In this document: in pieces, positions 1 to 12,439 of the stretch
How positions within the stretch are numbered: the first letter of the stretch is position 1
How the letters are laid out: every line of letters begins with the position of its first letter
NCBI RefSeq assembly: GCF_964340395.1
Contig: NC_135553.1
Location: forward strand, 3,282,001-3,346,000
Source: Glandiceps talaboti
Taxonomy: Eukaryota > Hemichordata > Enteropneusta > Spengelidae
Length of the DNA stretch: 64,000 bases
Reading direction: 5' to 3'
Position numbers and translations under genes: made by a program
Notes under the pieces: model-generated
What the model saw: only the letters and a program-made list of their open reading frames with translations
Database searches by the model: none
Told to the model about the DNA's origin: nothing

Positions 1-317
1 AATTACCACAAAGTCTTGAGGATGTAAGTATGACCTTTGATCTATGACCTGTGACATCTGTTTCACCTCCGCCCACATGTACACACCTTGCCTTGTCTTT
101 TCCAAACTCCATGCCCTAACCCCTTACCACACCCCTAAGTTCCAGTGTTCTATATGGTCATGGAGAATAGTACAAACCAAACGTGAATGTCAATTCATGG
201 GAGTTCACAAAACAAAACAAAATGTAATGTAATGATAATGGTAAATTTTACATATGAAGGAATTATAATGAAAAATTACTCTTTGTGAATAATCATAAAG
301 TGGAACTTTAAAACTCA
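1..317. other. AT-rich sequence with no recognised feature
   Basis: No conserved coding segment, RNA gene or clear repeat was seen. The only open frame (44-232) is short and has low-complexity, non-conserved content. Confidence 0.5.
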
Positions 318-493
318 ATAAAGGTGTCACCCAAGGAGTACCAAACCCGCTAATGACATTTCATTTCCCCAGTTTAAGCTAAGAAAATAATGAAACAGTC
401 TAAGCATAAAGGTGTCACCCAAGGAGTACCCAACCTGCTAATGACATTTCATTTCCCCAGTTTAAGCTAAGGAAACGTTGAAACAGTCTAAGC
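318..493. repeat. 88-bp tandem duplication
   Basis: Two adjacent copies starting at 318 and 406 share the words ATAAAGGTGTCACCCAAGGA and CATTTCATTTCCCCAG, with only a few substitutions. This looks like a recent local duplication with no coding content. Confidence 0.85.
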
Positions 494-543
494 ACAATGT
501 AGTGAACTTCAAACCCATGAAAATAGAATATTGGTTTTAGTGT

Positions 544-585
544 ACATAGACAGTGGAGAGATTTAAGTTTCTCCACTGTCTATGT
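544..585. repeat. Perfect 16-bp inverted repeat (hairpin)
   Basis: Arm ACATAGACAGTGGAGA at 544-559 is the exact reverse complement of 570-585, with a 10-nt loop. It could be the core of a small foldback element. It is not a histone or bacterial-style terminator. Confidence 0.85.
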
Positions 586-939
586 GTATAATTATAACAT
601 AAACCTATATGTATTTCATTGTAATGATCTTTAATATCTTTTATTAAGCTCATGTATCATGCTATATAATATCTGTATGTAGTCATGATAAAGTAAAATA
701 TACAAACTCTTAATTATGTACATTGAAATATTTTATTGTCTGACTTGACAAAATTCTTACTAATACTGCTACATTTCATCATCTGAATATAAAAATGTTT
801 ACCAACATTGCTAAATGTTCTTTATGTTAGCTAGTGACAGCTGCCATTATCTAGGTGATTGTAACCAAATAATATAAATTGTATACAATGAATGTACATG
901 TATACTTTGTGGCAATAGTACTATGATAATGATAGCTAT
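586..939. other. AT-rich stretch, nothing recognised
   Basis: No supported gene, RNA or repeat. The minus-strand open frame that covers part of this stretch continues into the next tandem repeat and has no protein-like composition. Confidence 0.45.
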
Positions 940-1110
940 ATATACAAACAAAATGTACCATAACAGTGTTGGTAAGATATTTGTTGAGACAGGCAATAAA
1001 GTGTAGCACTGTTCAGTAAGATAGTTGTCCTGCCAAGCCAGACAATAGAATGTAGCACTGTTGTTTGTAAGGTAGATGTCCCACTGAGCCAGGCAATAAA
1101 ATACATTATC
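940..1110. repeat. About 50-bp degenerate tandem repeat, about 3 copies
   Basis: The words GCAATAAA and TGTAGCACTGTT recur at about 992, 1041 and 1092, followed each time by a GTAAGATAG-like segment. Copies are diverged and of slightly unequal length. Confidence 0.65.
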
Positions 1111-1689
1111 ACGTTTGTAAATATTTGAAGATGAGTATTCCCCGTAATTTATGCAGCTTACATATGCAATAGTAAAACTCCACAAAGAGTTTTAAAATAA
1201 AGCTAAACAATAATGCCAAACAAACTACTGACAGACACTAACATCTGCAATATAGTGAAACCCCAATAGTGCTTTCTAATGGAAGAGCAAGTTTTTTCAC
1301 AGAATGCACTTCTAGCACCTCTTAAAATGCAATCTACCAGTTTTCAATCACGTTAACTTTTAAGGCTGTCATTACATTAACACACCTAATTACCAAAAGA
1401 GAAATTTAATACTCTTTAGGCAAGGATATCTTGTACACAGTAGCACGTTTACAGATTCATTACAGCCAAGTTTAAAGTAATACCAAGTGTTATTATTCTT
1501 ACCAGGTGTTTAATAGTGTCATGAATACGTCAAGAGTATACCCTGTAGTATGTTTGTCATCTTCTCATTGGCCTCATGAGGGTTTATACATCTAAGATAA
1601 ACACAACAGAGTTACAAGGGATGAATTTACACTGTAGGTAGTAGTCTTTGTGCTTGTGGTGTTTGTCTGTTCAGTAATTGATTTAAAAA

Positions 1690-1980
1690 TGGTTTGATTT
1701 TCTGCCTAGTTTTGCACCCAATTGCAGTCTTGTAAAGAAGAACAAAGATACTTCTGTCCTATCTGCAGTACTTGAGTACAAAATCTGTTTGAATTTTGAC
1801 TGGTTTTGCATCTGAGTTGGTTTTTTCAAGGAACACTAACAGTTAGTTTTGTCTTATGTGCAGTGAGTGAAAAAAAAACAGATTGCATTTCTGACTAGTT
1901 ATGCACATAGTTGGACTTTTTAAAAGAACATGCACTAGCTTAAAGCTTGCCCTGGCTGCAACTGGAATGTTTGTCGTAAC
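1690..1980. repeat. About 95-bp degenerate tandem repeat, 3 copies
   Basis: Blocks starting near 1693, 1788 and 1883 share the order TTTGAATTTTGACT / GTTTTGCA / GTTGG / AAGAACA. The copies are old and diverged. No coding frame is conserved across them. Confidence 0.6.
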
Positions 1981-2147
1981 TGTTTCGTTAGACATACTTG
2001 TAATATTGTACACCCTGAATAGTATTAAAATTACCTGTGGGTAATTGAAATACCCATTTCTTACCACTTACCAAAGGAACAGATTCAGTTGTTTAGTATT
2101 GACAATAATATAAAGACTCTAAAATCAAATGTCATTACAATATAAAC

Positions 2148-3229
2148 ACCCTACCCATTATTGGTGGATGTACACCCTTTTGGAGGGAATGTATGGAGTC
2201 GTGGGCCAGTGTGACAGAGGACTTCTATGGAGAATTCAATCAAATAATTTGGAACAACAAATATATAAAGATAGGGGGAATGTCAATTTACTATCCAGAA
2301 TTTGTTGAACATGGTATAATGAGAATTTCAGATCTGTATATGGAAAATCAATTATACCATGGCGTGAGCTGGCACTCTCTGAACTATCCCCCATTTTCAG
2401 ACTAAAGTGGATAGGCATTTTACATGCGATTCCAGACAATCTAAAGAATATAGATGATTATATAGATGATGTCTGCATGAACATATCAGGTATTGCAACT
2501 CCTATAAAGGATATCACAAAACACAAACTAAAGTCAGAACTCATCGACAGAAAATTTACCAAACCAAGCAGTGAAAAGAAACTTGAAAGAGACCTGGGAG
2601 TTGGCCTACTGCAATGCCATAAAATGTATAAACAAATTCTCAAAGTCACAGTAGATAGCAAAACAAGAGAGTTCCAGTTTAAAATTCTGCATAATATAGT
2701 GTACACAAACGAGAAACTGTACAAATTAAACCCAGTAAAGTTCCCCACAAACCTATGTAGCTTCTGTCATGCGGTCTCAGAGACCATAGAACACTTATTT
2801 TACAACTGTAAACACACTATTGGTATCTGGGAAGCAATAATAACTGTATGGGGCAAAGCACTTAAGTTAAGGGCTGTTCCTAGCAAAATCTGCCTAATTT
2901 TGTCAGACCCAGATGAGACACTTTTACTCAATTTCATAAGCCTTATAGTTAGAAAATACATTTACTACTGTTAAAGAAAGGAATCCCTTCCTGTGTTCAG
3001 AGAACTGTACAACCAAATTAAACTACTTTATAAGTATGAACACTTTATCGCAAAGAAAAACCACAAACTCATACCTTTTCTAAAGAAATGAACCCCCTCA
3101 TTCCATATGTAACATAAATGGTAATGGATTGCAATGTAAACATTGCTCTTTTGAGAACTGGAATGTAACATGTCATGTATATCTTTACAAATAACACCCA
3201 ATAAAATACCTTAAATTACAAAAAAAAAA
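2148..3229 (+). mobile_element. 5'-truncated LINE retrotransposon, 3' end of ORF2, with poly(A)
   Basis: The translation from about 2151 reads as the C-terminal part of an L1/Tx1-like LINE ORF2 downstream of the reverse transcriptase core. An FWRE...SW...LWNN-type segment is followed by a zf-RVT-like domain with C-x2-C and H-x3-C spacing (residues ...LCSFCHAVSETIEHLFYNC). The reading frame shifts once near 2385-2400, because the frame of 2193-2405 continues in another frame from about 2397. An in-frame TAA at 2972-2974 interrupts homologous sequence that runs on to a TGA at 3089-3091. The element ends with AATAAA at 3200-3205 and an A-run at 3220-3229. The start near 2148 is where the frame closes, as expected for 5' truncation during target-primed insertion. 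It is a dead copy. The clade assignment is by eye only. Confidence 0.85.
2151..3091 (+). pseudogene. LINE ORF2 C-terminal remnant (zf-RVT region), frameshifted
   Basis: Two overlapping-phase pieces (about 2151-2405 and about 2397-3091) form one decayed ORF2 C-terminus. Damage seen: one frameshift near 2385-2400, one nonsense codon at 2972-2974, and loss of everything upstream, including the endonuclease and the catalytic reverse transcriptase motifs. The cysteine/histidine cluster typical of the LINE C-terminal zinc-binding region is still visible around 2755-2815. No function is expected. Confidence 0.8.
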
Positions 3230-4256
3230 CTAACTCTAAAATCGTCTAGATCTCGGTGGTGTTACTTCTTATATAAAAAACTTGTGGAATCACAACTCAA
3301 AAGAGTGACACTTTTATTTCCAGTATGGTACATTTCACTTTATTTCCAGTGTGGTACATTTCACAACAACAGTCAATATGAAACTGTACACACACTGTAA
3401 TCTGTTTACTAGATGAATCTAAAGGTCAACTGAGTTCATTGACCTTTGGGTTCAACTTTTCAGTGTTTATTTGTATCATATATCATGGGAGAATTGTCAT
3501 GTCAACGATTAGTATTACTTCAGATCTCATGTCTCTCTTTCTCTGCTGAACTTTTGAACTTTTAAAAGGAAGAGCTGAGTATGAATACAATAGTGAATGG
3601 AAGGAAATTAGTAAACTCAAGTACCAGAGTTCCTGATTTCTTGACAAAGTTACTGACAGAATTCATGTTTTGTCCATTTGTCAAATAACAAGATGTAAAT
3701 AACAAACATTTCTCTCTCTAATTCAAGACTCAGCAGCAATACAATCCAGTTTTTCTTTTGATTCATGTTCATGGTCATCTAGTAATTCCTCCTTTTCATG
3801 TTCACCAGCATTCTGTCAACATTACACTTGTATCAATGCTGTCATCTGTATAGCGCCCTCTTGCAGTGAGATAGAGAATCACAAAGTATAAGAAGTTTTC
3901 CATGACGTGTCAAGTGGTAAATACAGAAAAATCAATTTAACTCTCAGCAAGTTCAAATCAAATGTTAAGAACAATAACACACTTGTAAAATATCCAAAAG
4001 AAATCTACATATAAAACTAAAAGTTCTAAAAATTAAACAACCTTCAGATCTTGCAAAAAATCTAGACTGTATGTCCATGAAAAAACATTATCGTAAACAT
4101 TAAAGGGACACATTAAATAAATTTGTGATTTTTGATGGTAAGATTTGTTAGATTATGGAATTATAATTGAAATTTGAAATACTTGTAACATTTTATCATG
4201 TCTAGAAACTGTACACTTCATTGAATGTTTTTTAGATTAGATTTTTAGATACAAAT
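3230..4256. other. Unannotated AT-rich sequence
   Basis: No open frame with protein-like composition, RNA gene or clear repeat was recognised. Short direct repeats (TTTCCAGTRTGGTACATTTCAC twice at about 3318-3362) were the only local structure. Confidence 0.45.
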
Positions 4257-4382
4257 ATTACATTTAGACTGTAAGGTAAGTCGTGACGTTTCGCCCTCAT
4301 CGGCCTCCTCTATGTTAGGGGTTGGCTGATGTGTGATGGCGCCCCGCCACGGCATAACCTTAGTTACAGACTAGATGTAATT
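4257..4382. mobile_element. Foldback element, family with conserved GTTGGCTGATGTGTGA centre
   Basis: The ends ATTACATTTAGACTG (4257-4271) and CAGACTAGATGTAAT (4367-4381) pair. Inner arms around GTAAGGTAAGTCGTG and CCACGGCATAACCTTA also pair imperfectly. The loop contains GGGTTGGCTGATGTGTGATG, which recurs at 7301-7324 and, on the other strand, at about 53741-53770. It is probably a non-autonomous palindromic element. Confidence 0.6.
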
Positions 4383-4544
4383 GTTTGGTTGCCAAAATAT
4401 TCAAGATGCATGTCACAGTCTCAGTAACCAAGTATCATCTTTGTTCATAGTTCACCACTTCTCAGTGATATGCCATCCATGTCAATGTTGATTTTAATAC
4501 GCAACTTCATTGTCATCTGTATTTTATTACAATGATTAATTTCA

Positions 4545-4860
4545 CTGCTTTGTACACATGCTACACTGCAGTGCAATACCGAAAACATAATTTTAATAAC
4601 CGATATACAAATGATATGCAAATGAGTACACAATTCTTGCTAAACATATGTAATAATAACAGAACCCTATACCATGTGAGTGCTAGTGTGAGTACTCAGG
4701 GGTATTTGCACTCATGCTTGTAGTGTTTTCTGCTGTGCTTTCACTCGATATGCTTGTGCAAGTGCGGCCACAGAGAGCACTACAAGCACTCGTGTAAATA
4801 CCCCCAATTGTATGGATTCCACACTTGCACTCGCACAACATGTGGACCTGTCATATTATT
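4545..4860. mobile_element. Foldback element FB1, copy 1
   Basis: The palindromic core is GGTATTTGCACTCATGCTTG ... CAAGCACTCGTGTAAATACC, flanked by outer arms beginning CAGAACCC. A second copy at 46255-46616 shares the left flank (CACTGCAGTGCAATA..GAAAAC, GATATGCAAATGAG) and the core. Two copies 41.7 kb apart with matching ends imply a mobile, non-autonomous hairpin element. Confidence 0.75.
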
Positions 4861-5039
4861 GATGTGTGCATGTTGTAAACTTGCCTGAAAGATTCACCAT
4901 TGTGGGTGTGCTACACTGCTTTCACTTAAATTCACCAACAATGTGTGTGAAGTGCAAATGACAACAAATCTGTCTGTCTACTTGTACACTGACCTCTGAC
5001 TTTAAACAAAAATACAGTCTCAGTTGCAGACTGTGCCAC

Positions 5040-6370
5040 TTAATCAGTATACAAAGTGCAGTTGTCTCTCTCTGAATCCTGAAAGAGACCTAGAAAATTT
5101 CATGTGATCTCTCATTTGTCTCTGCAAAAGACAAAATATTAACAAATTGTCTTTAATAATCCAATTAAAATCAAATCAAGGAAGGTGCACGATTTATTTT
5201 TATGTATTGTATCTGAGAGAATGCAAACGACAAGTTCTGCACAGTAATAAAAGCAAAGTGAGTCTTCTCTATGATCAATTTTTGATGAGATTGCAAATCT
5301 GCTCTGAAAGAAATAGACAAGTGTAATACAACATTATACAACAACATTATTTCCACCCAGAAACAGTCTTAAGTATCACATTATCCGAGCCCTGAAAGAT
5401 GAAGATAAAAGTATATCATCTCCTTATCTTTGCACCAAAAGAAACAGACAAGGTATCATCAAACTCTAAGTATCAGTAAATTGTCTCTGCTATGAAAGAC
5501 ATAGATAAAATGTAATAACAATATCAGAACTTTTAAAACAATTCAACAAAGAATCGTGAAATTTTCTGAGCCCAGATAGAGTTTTAGATAATATCATTAT
5601 GATACATATATGCAATGAAAAGACCAATTATCATCATGCCATATTTATTCTGAAAGAGATAGTAGACCAAACAAACTATCATTTGTGTTATCTTTGATAG
5701 AAAAAGATAGAAAAAGAAGTCAAACTGTCCGAGCCCTTAAAGATATTAAAAAGACTTTAAAGAGTAGACTAAGTTTATTTTCATGATCCTGAAGGAGACA
5801 CAGTACCATCATGTTATCTCTGTTTGAAAAGAGTCACACAAGTATCACTACATACAAATTGTTAGTCTAGGTCGGCGCATACTAAGTTCAACACACAACA
5901 GTTCTCACATTTACAAGGAGAGCTTAGGTCAGCAAGCTATCTTATTGTCTGTTGCCTTTTTTAAAAAGAAATAAACAAACAAAAAATAACGTTATTATTT
6001 ATCATAAAAGTACTGAATTTTGTGTCTGTGTCCTGGAAGTGTCACACAGAGTGTCATCACATTGTGCCCTATTCAAAATAAATTAATAGTAAAATAACAT
6101 AATTTTCATCCTGAAAGTATGGTTACATATAGTGTCACGTTCATCTACATCGTAATTGTGAATGCCATACAAAGTATCAACACATTGTCTGTGCCTTTAA
6201 AGAAATAGATAGTGTATCGTCATATTATCTATACAGTGTCATCACATTATCTATACAGTATCATAGTATCAATACAGTATCATTACAGTATCAGCACATT
6301 ATCTATACAGTATCATTATATTATCAATACAGTATCATCACATTATCAACATAATATCATATTATTTTTG
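5040..6370. repeat. Old, degenerate satellite-like region
   Basis: Words such as CTGAAAGAGATAGACAA, TATCATCACATTATCT and GAGCCCTGAAAGAT recur irregularly, about every 60-90 bp, through about 1.3 kb. The right end (6230-6360) turns into a simpler ATCTATACAGTATCAT-type repeat. There is no conserved frame. I infer an eroded tandem array. Confidence 0.55.
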
Positions 6371-7261
6371 CACAGTCTGGGATAGCATACTTTATAAATA
6401 GGAAACCGTCAAACCTGCCTCAGGTGTATGGTTTGTACATGAATTATTTACACTGTGAAATGACAGCATCATTGCCAAGTGGCAGGAAATATCAGTGACT
6501 CAAAGAGTTGTAGTCAGGTTGACTAATTATGAATGATTAGACATCTTTCCTGTCCTTTATTGACCACATAGACATGGTTTTACACTCAGTAAAGTAAATA
6601 GTTCAAAGTGTCTCAAGGCGGGTTTAGTCAGGAAGATGATTACAAATTTCATTGATGAATCCTATAGCTGTCGAGTTTGCTATGTAACAGCGAGTTGATA
6701 GTTTGTCTTTCCATTTCAATGTGTATAAATAAAAGTACAAGAATCCAAGGGTTTTGATCTGTAAATACACTGGAAACTGTTAAATGCAGTGGGTTTTTTT
6801 TGGCTATAAGTTTGGGGGACCTCAGTAAGGGTCATTCTAACCTTGACTTTATGTGGATTCTGATGACACTGAATGTGATAGATTTATGTTGTAAAAATTG
6901 ATATTCCTTTCTGTCAATAAGTCCAATAACTTAGTAATCTTTGATAAATTTACTGCATTTTGATGTGTTGTGATTGTTTGACTTCATGTGACATATTACG
7001 CAACCACTGTTTTGGATTCCATCAATGATTATTTCAAGGAATCAAGAGCAAAGGAAAAATCTGGCAAAAGTGGCATAGTATCCCTGTACATGTCATACCC
7101 ATAATTTTGGTGGGAACCACAGTATAGTTAATTGGGAACTCTGCTCCATTTTACCTATGGTACTTGCCAGGTTTAACAACAGCATTGTCCATGTTATAGC
7201 ATATGTTACCATCAATACTTAACACTCCATGAGAAGACCCAGCGTGTTTTAAGATGGATAA
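6371..7261. other. Unannotated AT-rich sequence
   Basis: Nothing supportable was seen on either strand. Confidence 0.45.
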
Positions 7262-7355
7262 ACCCTAGCCTGCAAGATACATGGTGTCGCTCTAGCCTCA
7301 GGGTTGACCGATGTGTGAGGGCGCAGTGTATCTTACAGACAACGTAGTCCTAGGC
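7262..7355. mobile_element. Foldback element, same centre family as 4257-4382
   Basis: The arms CCTAGCCTGCAAGATACA and TGTATCTTACAGACAACGTA pair imperfectly around a loop with GGGTTGACCGATGTGTGA, the conserved centre of this family. Confidence 0.5.
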
Positions 7356-7716
7356 CAGCAATATACCTCGTATACACTGTTTTAAGCATATAACAATCCA
7401 CTTACTATTTCTCCTACATCAGATACAAATAAAACATACATAAAAATGACTATTATATGCAGCTAATATTCTAAAACAAATATCAAGCCACATAACACAA
7501 GAAATAAACACATTTATATAAGGTTCCATTGAATTTCAGATTAAAAGTTTGATAAAATGATTGTATCATGTATCAGAGCTAGTGTAGTAGCATACATCAA
7601 CTGTATTTTAATATGGAATAGAAGGTATAAAGGGATAAAATGTGATTATTAGAATCTTGACATGACTTGTTGTAACTACAAATACATTTTGATGAACAAA
7701 GTCCTTTAAGGAGAAT

Positions 7717-7975
7717 GCCACTCCAGGAAATAAACTATTTTCATAGACTTAGGGAGAGTCATTTTCATGATCTCACATACAAATTTTACACAATTGCCAA
7801 GAATTTTAGAAACACTATTATTGTAACTCCTTTTTCACTTCTATTGGTGTAGCCATGGTACGCTGTTGCATGCATGAATATATATTAGATGAACAATGCA
7901 TTTTCATGACTTTATCTGAAGGTAAATAAGCACTTGGGAGGAGTGGTAAAAAGAGTTTCAATTTGTGGTTTCTTA
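7717..7975. mobile_element. Foldback element FB2, diverged copy
   Basis: The left arm (7717-7850) starts CCACTCCAGGAAATAAA and contains ATTGCCAAGAA. It matches the left arm of the better preserved copy at 51661-52062. The right part (about 7938-7970) carries the complementary GAGTTTCAATTTGTGGTTTC. The right terminus is not preserved. Confidence 0.55.
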
Positions 7976-8796
7976 CTATTACACTATTAATAAATAGACA
8001 CACTGGAAATGTGATTTCAGTGACCAGTTCAAAAATTTTTTTAAAAAAGTACAAGTGTAATTATATGCATAACAGTGTGTATGAATTAAGTTTAAAAAAA
8101 TGAAAATATGAGGGAAATAATTGCAAAAGAGAACTTTAGCATAGTTTTCTGCAATATTGAGGTTTGTCATAATAAGAGATTGATAGAGCCTAGATTGAGT
8201 TTTAGTTTGCAAATTGAGAGCTAATTCCTGTATTTTGGTAACCCGAGATATTACAAGCTGTATTTCCAATGTTTGGAGTGAAACTTGTCATAAATGCAAT
8301 CCTAGGGAAAAAATGAATCCTGGAGATAATGGCTTTATCAGTCCCACAAATCATGACAGCATTGATTTATGCTGGTTTAGGTCATACCATTACTAAACAG
8401 GGGTGTTAAGGTAAGGAGTGGTGAGACTACTGTGCACTCAACAACCCCTCTCAAAAACAATGCCAGGTCACCTTCATATGAAGTGGGTTGTCCTTGGAGG
8501 TGTCTCTGGTGGGGTGGTGAGATAAGCTGATGATCTAATTATAAAGCCAGTGTTTAGTTAGCATTCAGGAAAGCCCCATGACTATTCATTCTGCTGTGTT
8601 ATCATCCACGCTAATGTCATCTACCCGTCATTCAGAATGGTTTCACCCTTAGAATCTCGTCTGCCAGCACTGTCTGTATTCTGATACAACTCCCTAAATA
8701 TACAGTACCAATTCGTGTTCTAAAAAACCTTTCCTGCAAAAAACCTGCTAAATGAATTTTGTCTTCCTTTTTTAATTATCTTCCATACTGATGGTG
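7976..8796. other. No recognised feature
   Basis: AT-rich sequence. Short open frames here lack conserved motifs or splice context. Confidence 0.4.
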
Positions 8797-9088
8797 CTAC
8801 TGGGATTGCAATAATTGTTGTGGTTGTTGGCTGTGTTGTTTTTGTTTTAATTCCTGCATCGCTGATGGATAACGGTTACAATATGATGACACTTCATCCA
8901 CATACATGTACTCAGCGTTGGAAACCTCTCTTCGATCAGGTAAGTTGTCATGCTTTGCTACTTTCATTTCCCATTCTAATCCATCATAATTGTTAAAGAG
9001 ATGGATGATAAAAAATAACATCACTTCTTTATTATCCACTTTACACAAACTCAGAGATTCCACACATATACATACCGATCCATTGCTC
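8797..9088 (-). CDS. Possible C-terminal coding exon of an unidentified gene
   Basis: A minus-strand frame open from about 9102 and ending at a TAG at 8797-8799 has unusually protein-like composition for this region. It contains DGLEWEMKVAKHDNLPD, then EYMYVDEVSSYCNRYPSAMQEL, then a glutamine-rich tail. The end could be a natural C-terminus. I could not place a convincing splice acceptor and did not recognise a family. It might belong to the same minus-strand gene as the candidate first exon at 26802-26928, but the 17.7 kb between them shows no other convincing exon. Chance remains a real alternative. Confidence 0.25.
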
Positions 9089-9102
9089 GAAAATAACCAC
9101 AA

Positions 9103-10285
9103 ATAAGTTTAGAGAAAACGTAACTAAAATTAAAACATTAGTTTGTCAAAGACATGCAATGAACTTCTCTTATATCTATCTTCTCTGATCTTTCCAATTT
9201 ATCACTGCATAATCTCACAGTTGGCATGTAGTGAAATTACAACACAATTTATTTGATTTTGCTAGAGTCTTTTTTTTAAATATGAAACTCCTGGGATTGG
9301 AAAATAACTACACATATAGATGGGTTGTCAAATCCAAACTTCAAACACAGCAAAATTTAACGTAAAAATTCTTGCATTTATTTATTTGAAATTCTTGTCC
9401 CTTAGAAAAAAAGGGACAGAGTTATTCTGTTTTAGGGTGAGATAATTGTATAGTTTACAACAGTATCATGTCCCTGCTGATCCCTATCTCTCTGCTTTTT
9501 GTCGAACTGCAATATCATTCCCCTTGTCTTTAACGCATCTCTATAAGTTGCATACAAATTATTTTTGTGTCGCTACAATTGCATTTTGTGAACAGAATAA
9601 CCTTTCTAAGTCTCTACAATGAATGAGACACCATAATGAGAATGTTATTTACACATTTTGGAGTCTTAAAAAATAGGGAATTGTCAGAAACAAATTTAAT
9701 ATACTGTTATTGTCAGTTTTGTCGCTGTAAAGTTTTCATTTAATTCTATTCTATATGTAGATTACACATTTTAGCGTTGAAGTAGGACATCACATGTTTT
9801 GTTTAGATGCAGCTTTCAATGGGTTTAATGTGTGTTTGGGGAATTCCCTTCATCATTGCAGATTCCTTCTGTCTGCCTGAAAGCCAGCGATCCAATGCCA
9901 TGCATATCAAACATCTAATACAGCACACTCGCCATTTTATTCCAGAAGAGATTTCACTTTTAGACTCTCGATAAAAAAAATGACTATTGGTTACAGTGGC
10001 AAGTAGAATTTGAAAAGATATAACTGACGAGAGATTTATCATTGAAGACCAAGTGTTGATTAAATAGGATTCTTGAGCAGATCATTGTATAATTTATGAT
10101 TAGTGCTGAAATTTATTCATACATCTGTACGTTCAACTGTTCCACTGAGTATCATCCATGCGCATACTTCCATCAATATTCAAGCGTTAAACTCAACTGT
10201 GTATATTGGACTTCAAAAAAGCAGTCCACTTAAAATTTGAAAAATAGACATTGTTCTTACATGCATGTTACAATGAGTCTGAAGT
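9103..10285. other. No recognised feature
   Basis: AT-rich. The minus-strand frame at 9803-10042 was examined and not accepted as an exon. Confidence 0.4.
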
Positions 10286-10289
10286 ATAA

Positions 10290-10520
10290 CCTTTGTTTTA
10301 AAATGAAAGGTTAAAGGTCATATTTTAGGGAATGGACCAAAATTATGGTTAAAGGGCTTTTTAGCAAAATCAGTCAAATTCCAAAAAAATTGGACCTGTA
10401 AACCTACATTTTGTATCTAATAACTTTTGTTTTAATGTGAAATTATAAAAGTCATACTTTAGGGGAATAAGACCAAAATTATGGTCATTGGGTTGGTTAA
10501 TTTCCAAAAATGTTGGTAAT
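10290..10520. repeat. About 136-bp imperfect tandem duplication
   Basis: The words GACCAAAATTATGGT, TCATA(C/T)TTTAGGG and AATTTCCAAAAA(A/T) occur in the same order in two adjacent copies. There is no coding content. Confidence 0.6.
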
Positions 10521-12439
10521 ATAACCAGGAGTACATTTGTATTTAGTAAGACAAAATTCTCAAAAAAAAATATAATTTTAGCCTTTCCAACTTAGTACCT
10601 ACTGTTCAAACTATTAATAATGATGCATTGTAGTGACAGCAATCTATACTTTAAGGTTTTCAAATTGTCAATCATCATGTTTTCGTTGTAATTGGTATGA
10701 ATTTGATCTCATAATTCCTACTGTATTACCGGTAGCTGTCACTTAGAATATTCATCTTCAAGTTAATATAAATAACTCATTCATTGTTGTATCATATCTC
10801 ATCAATAAAGTACATTAGAATACCATACAATATCCAATTTTCATTTCAAAATTATTGTCACCAGTTGTTTTTGCTAGACTATGCATGTTTTTTTTTTCTA
10901 CTGTTTAAAATATAAATTGCAGTGAAAATGTTCTTTGTAAAGATCGCGAAGTCTACGACTTAGATACAAAGGATGTTCAAGCTAATTCATGACTTCCAAG
11001 GAGTTTAGGATTGATAATGGTGATTGAATTGATGAAACAGAAGCGATAATAATGATGTATATATTGATTTAGCAAGCATGTGTTTAAACAAAATAATGTA
11101 TACCATGGCTAGAAACAGAACATTATTCCCTGTCTTGTTAATTTATTAGAGTATATTTTTTTCTGATAAAGTTACAAAGGAGGCTGATGGTATGTAAAGA
11201 TAGGCAGTGTACTGTATTAATAATGAAAACTATGTTCTCTCAAGAATCTGTTCAAAGGAGGGTTCTGGGACCAATAACATCTTCTCAAATTGCCAGAAAA
11301 TGACTATCTTGGATCTGGGGAATGTTTTGATTGTATTTTTTCTTAAAATGAAATGATTTAGTGCTTGATTTTAATTTCAACATGCTCAGAAATTACATGA
11401 GTGCCATCATTACCTGGTTCTAGGAGATTAATACAACTTATATTCAGTTGTCAATATGTCACAATGGGAGGACTTCTTATTTATTATTTTATAGTTATGT
11501 TCAGATATTTAGTAAAAAAAACCATCCACAATAAAAGATAAACAAAAGATCATAATAATATCCATTTGTTTTCAATGAGGAATATCTTCTAAACAACTTC
11601 TGGTAGATTGTGCAAACAATTTCCTATACTTTAGGATAAGTATAAAATGACACACATTCCAACTAAGTAGTCAGTCCAGTATTTCCAGAACTGACCTTTT
11701 CCTTGTATATCCCTTTGACTGTGTCTGTACAATGTTGATACTAATAACCTCTCTCTGAAAGTAAATCACCTCTCCTTAGTTAATGTAGACCACTCCCTGT
11801 GCATTAAAGAACCATTTTCTACCTTGCATTGTGACAAAATGACTGTTTGTGAGGTGACACTTTTTGCTCTTGTAGGAAGTTTATTGCAACACTTTTACTA
11901 TAATGGATATAATCCCTATCTCCAAGCCAAGATAATATACTTAGGTCTTTACATCGACAGTATTTCAAAAATTCTATTTATACTTTTGAAAATGGATATC
12001 ATAAATCTTTTGAGTGTTGTTAAGATAAACATGAACCATGTTTTTAAGGAGTGAACAATTTGATAATTTAATTTTAATCTGATGAATTGTCAGGAGATGG
12101 ATATTGAACTTTCTCTTTTTTATGTTTCCATTACTTTCAATGAATTGCAACTTGAGTGCTGATGAAATCCCTAATGTAGCTTTGATAGAAAAAACTATAT
12201 CACCTAGCCTAGAATGGAGTCTCTGTGATCATAGCCCAGAATCCATACTAATATGTTTTACCATGGAGGCATTCTATACTCAATATAAAGCCTAATAGTT
12301 TTAAGTATACAACATTATACCACACTCAAGCCAGGTAGAGGTTTCAAAGATTGGTTTTATAACCCGGTCATTCATCACAACAACCTGTGTCTACACCAGT
12401 GGTTCTGTGGTGCTTGAAATATGAGTCAAAATGTTCCAA
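10521..12439. other. Unannotated AT-rich sequence
   Basis: No gene, RNA or clear repeat. Open frames at 11824-12054 and 12104-12295 are AT-driven and lack recognisable domains. Confidence 0.4.

Noticed and set aside
847-1185. 112-codon minus-strand frame
   Set aside because: Overlaps a degenerate tandem repeat; no recognisable domain.
2458-2748. Minus-strand frame
   Set aside because: Antisense shadow of the LINE ORF2 remnant.
9803-10042. Minus-strand frame with CCIRCLICMALDRW
   Set aside because: Looked exon-like at first, but I found no credible acceptor or donor and no family.
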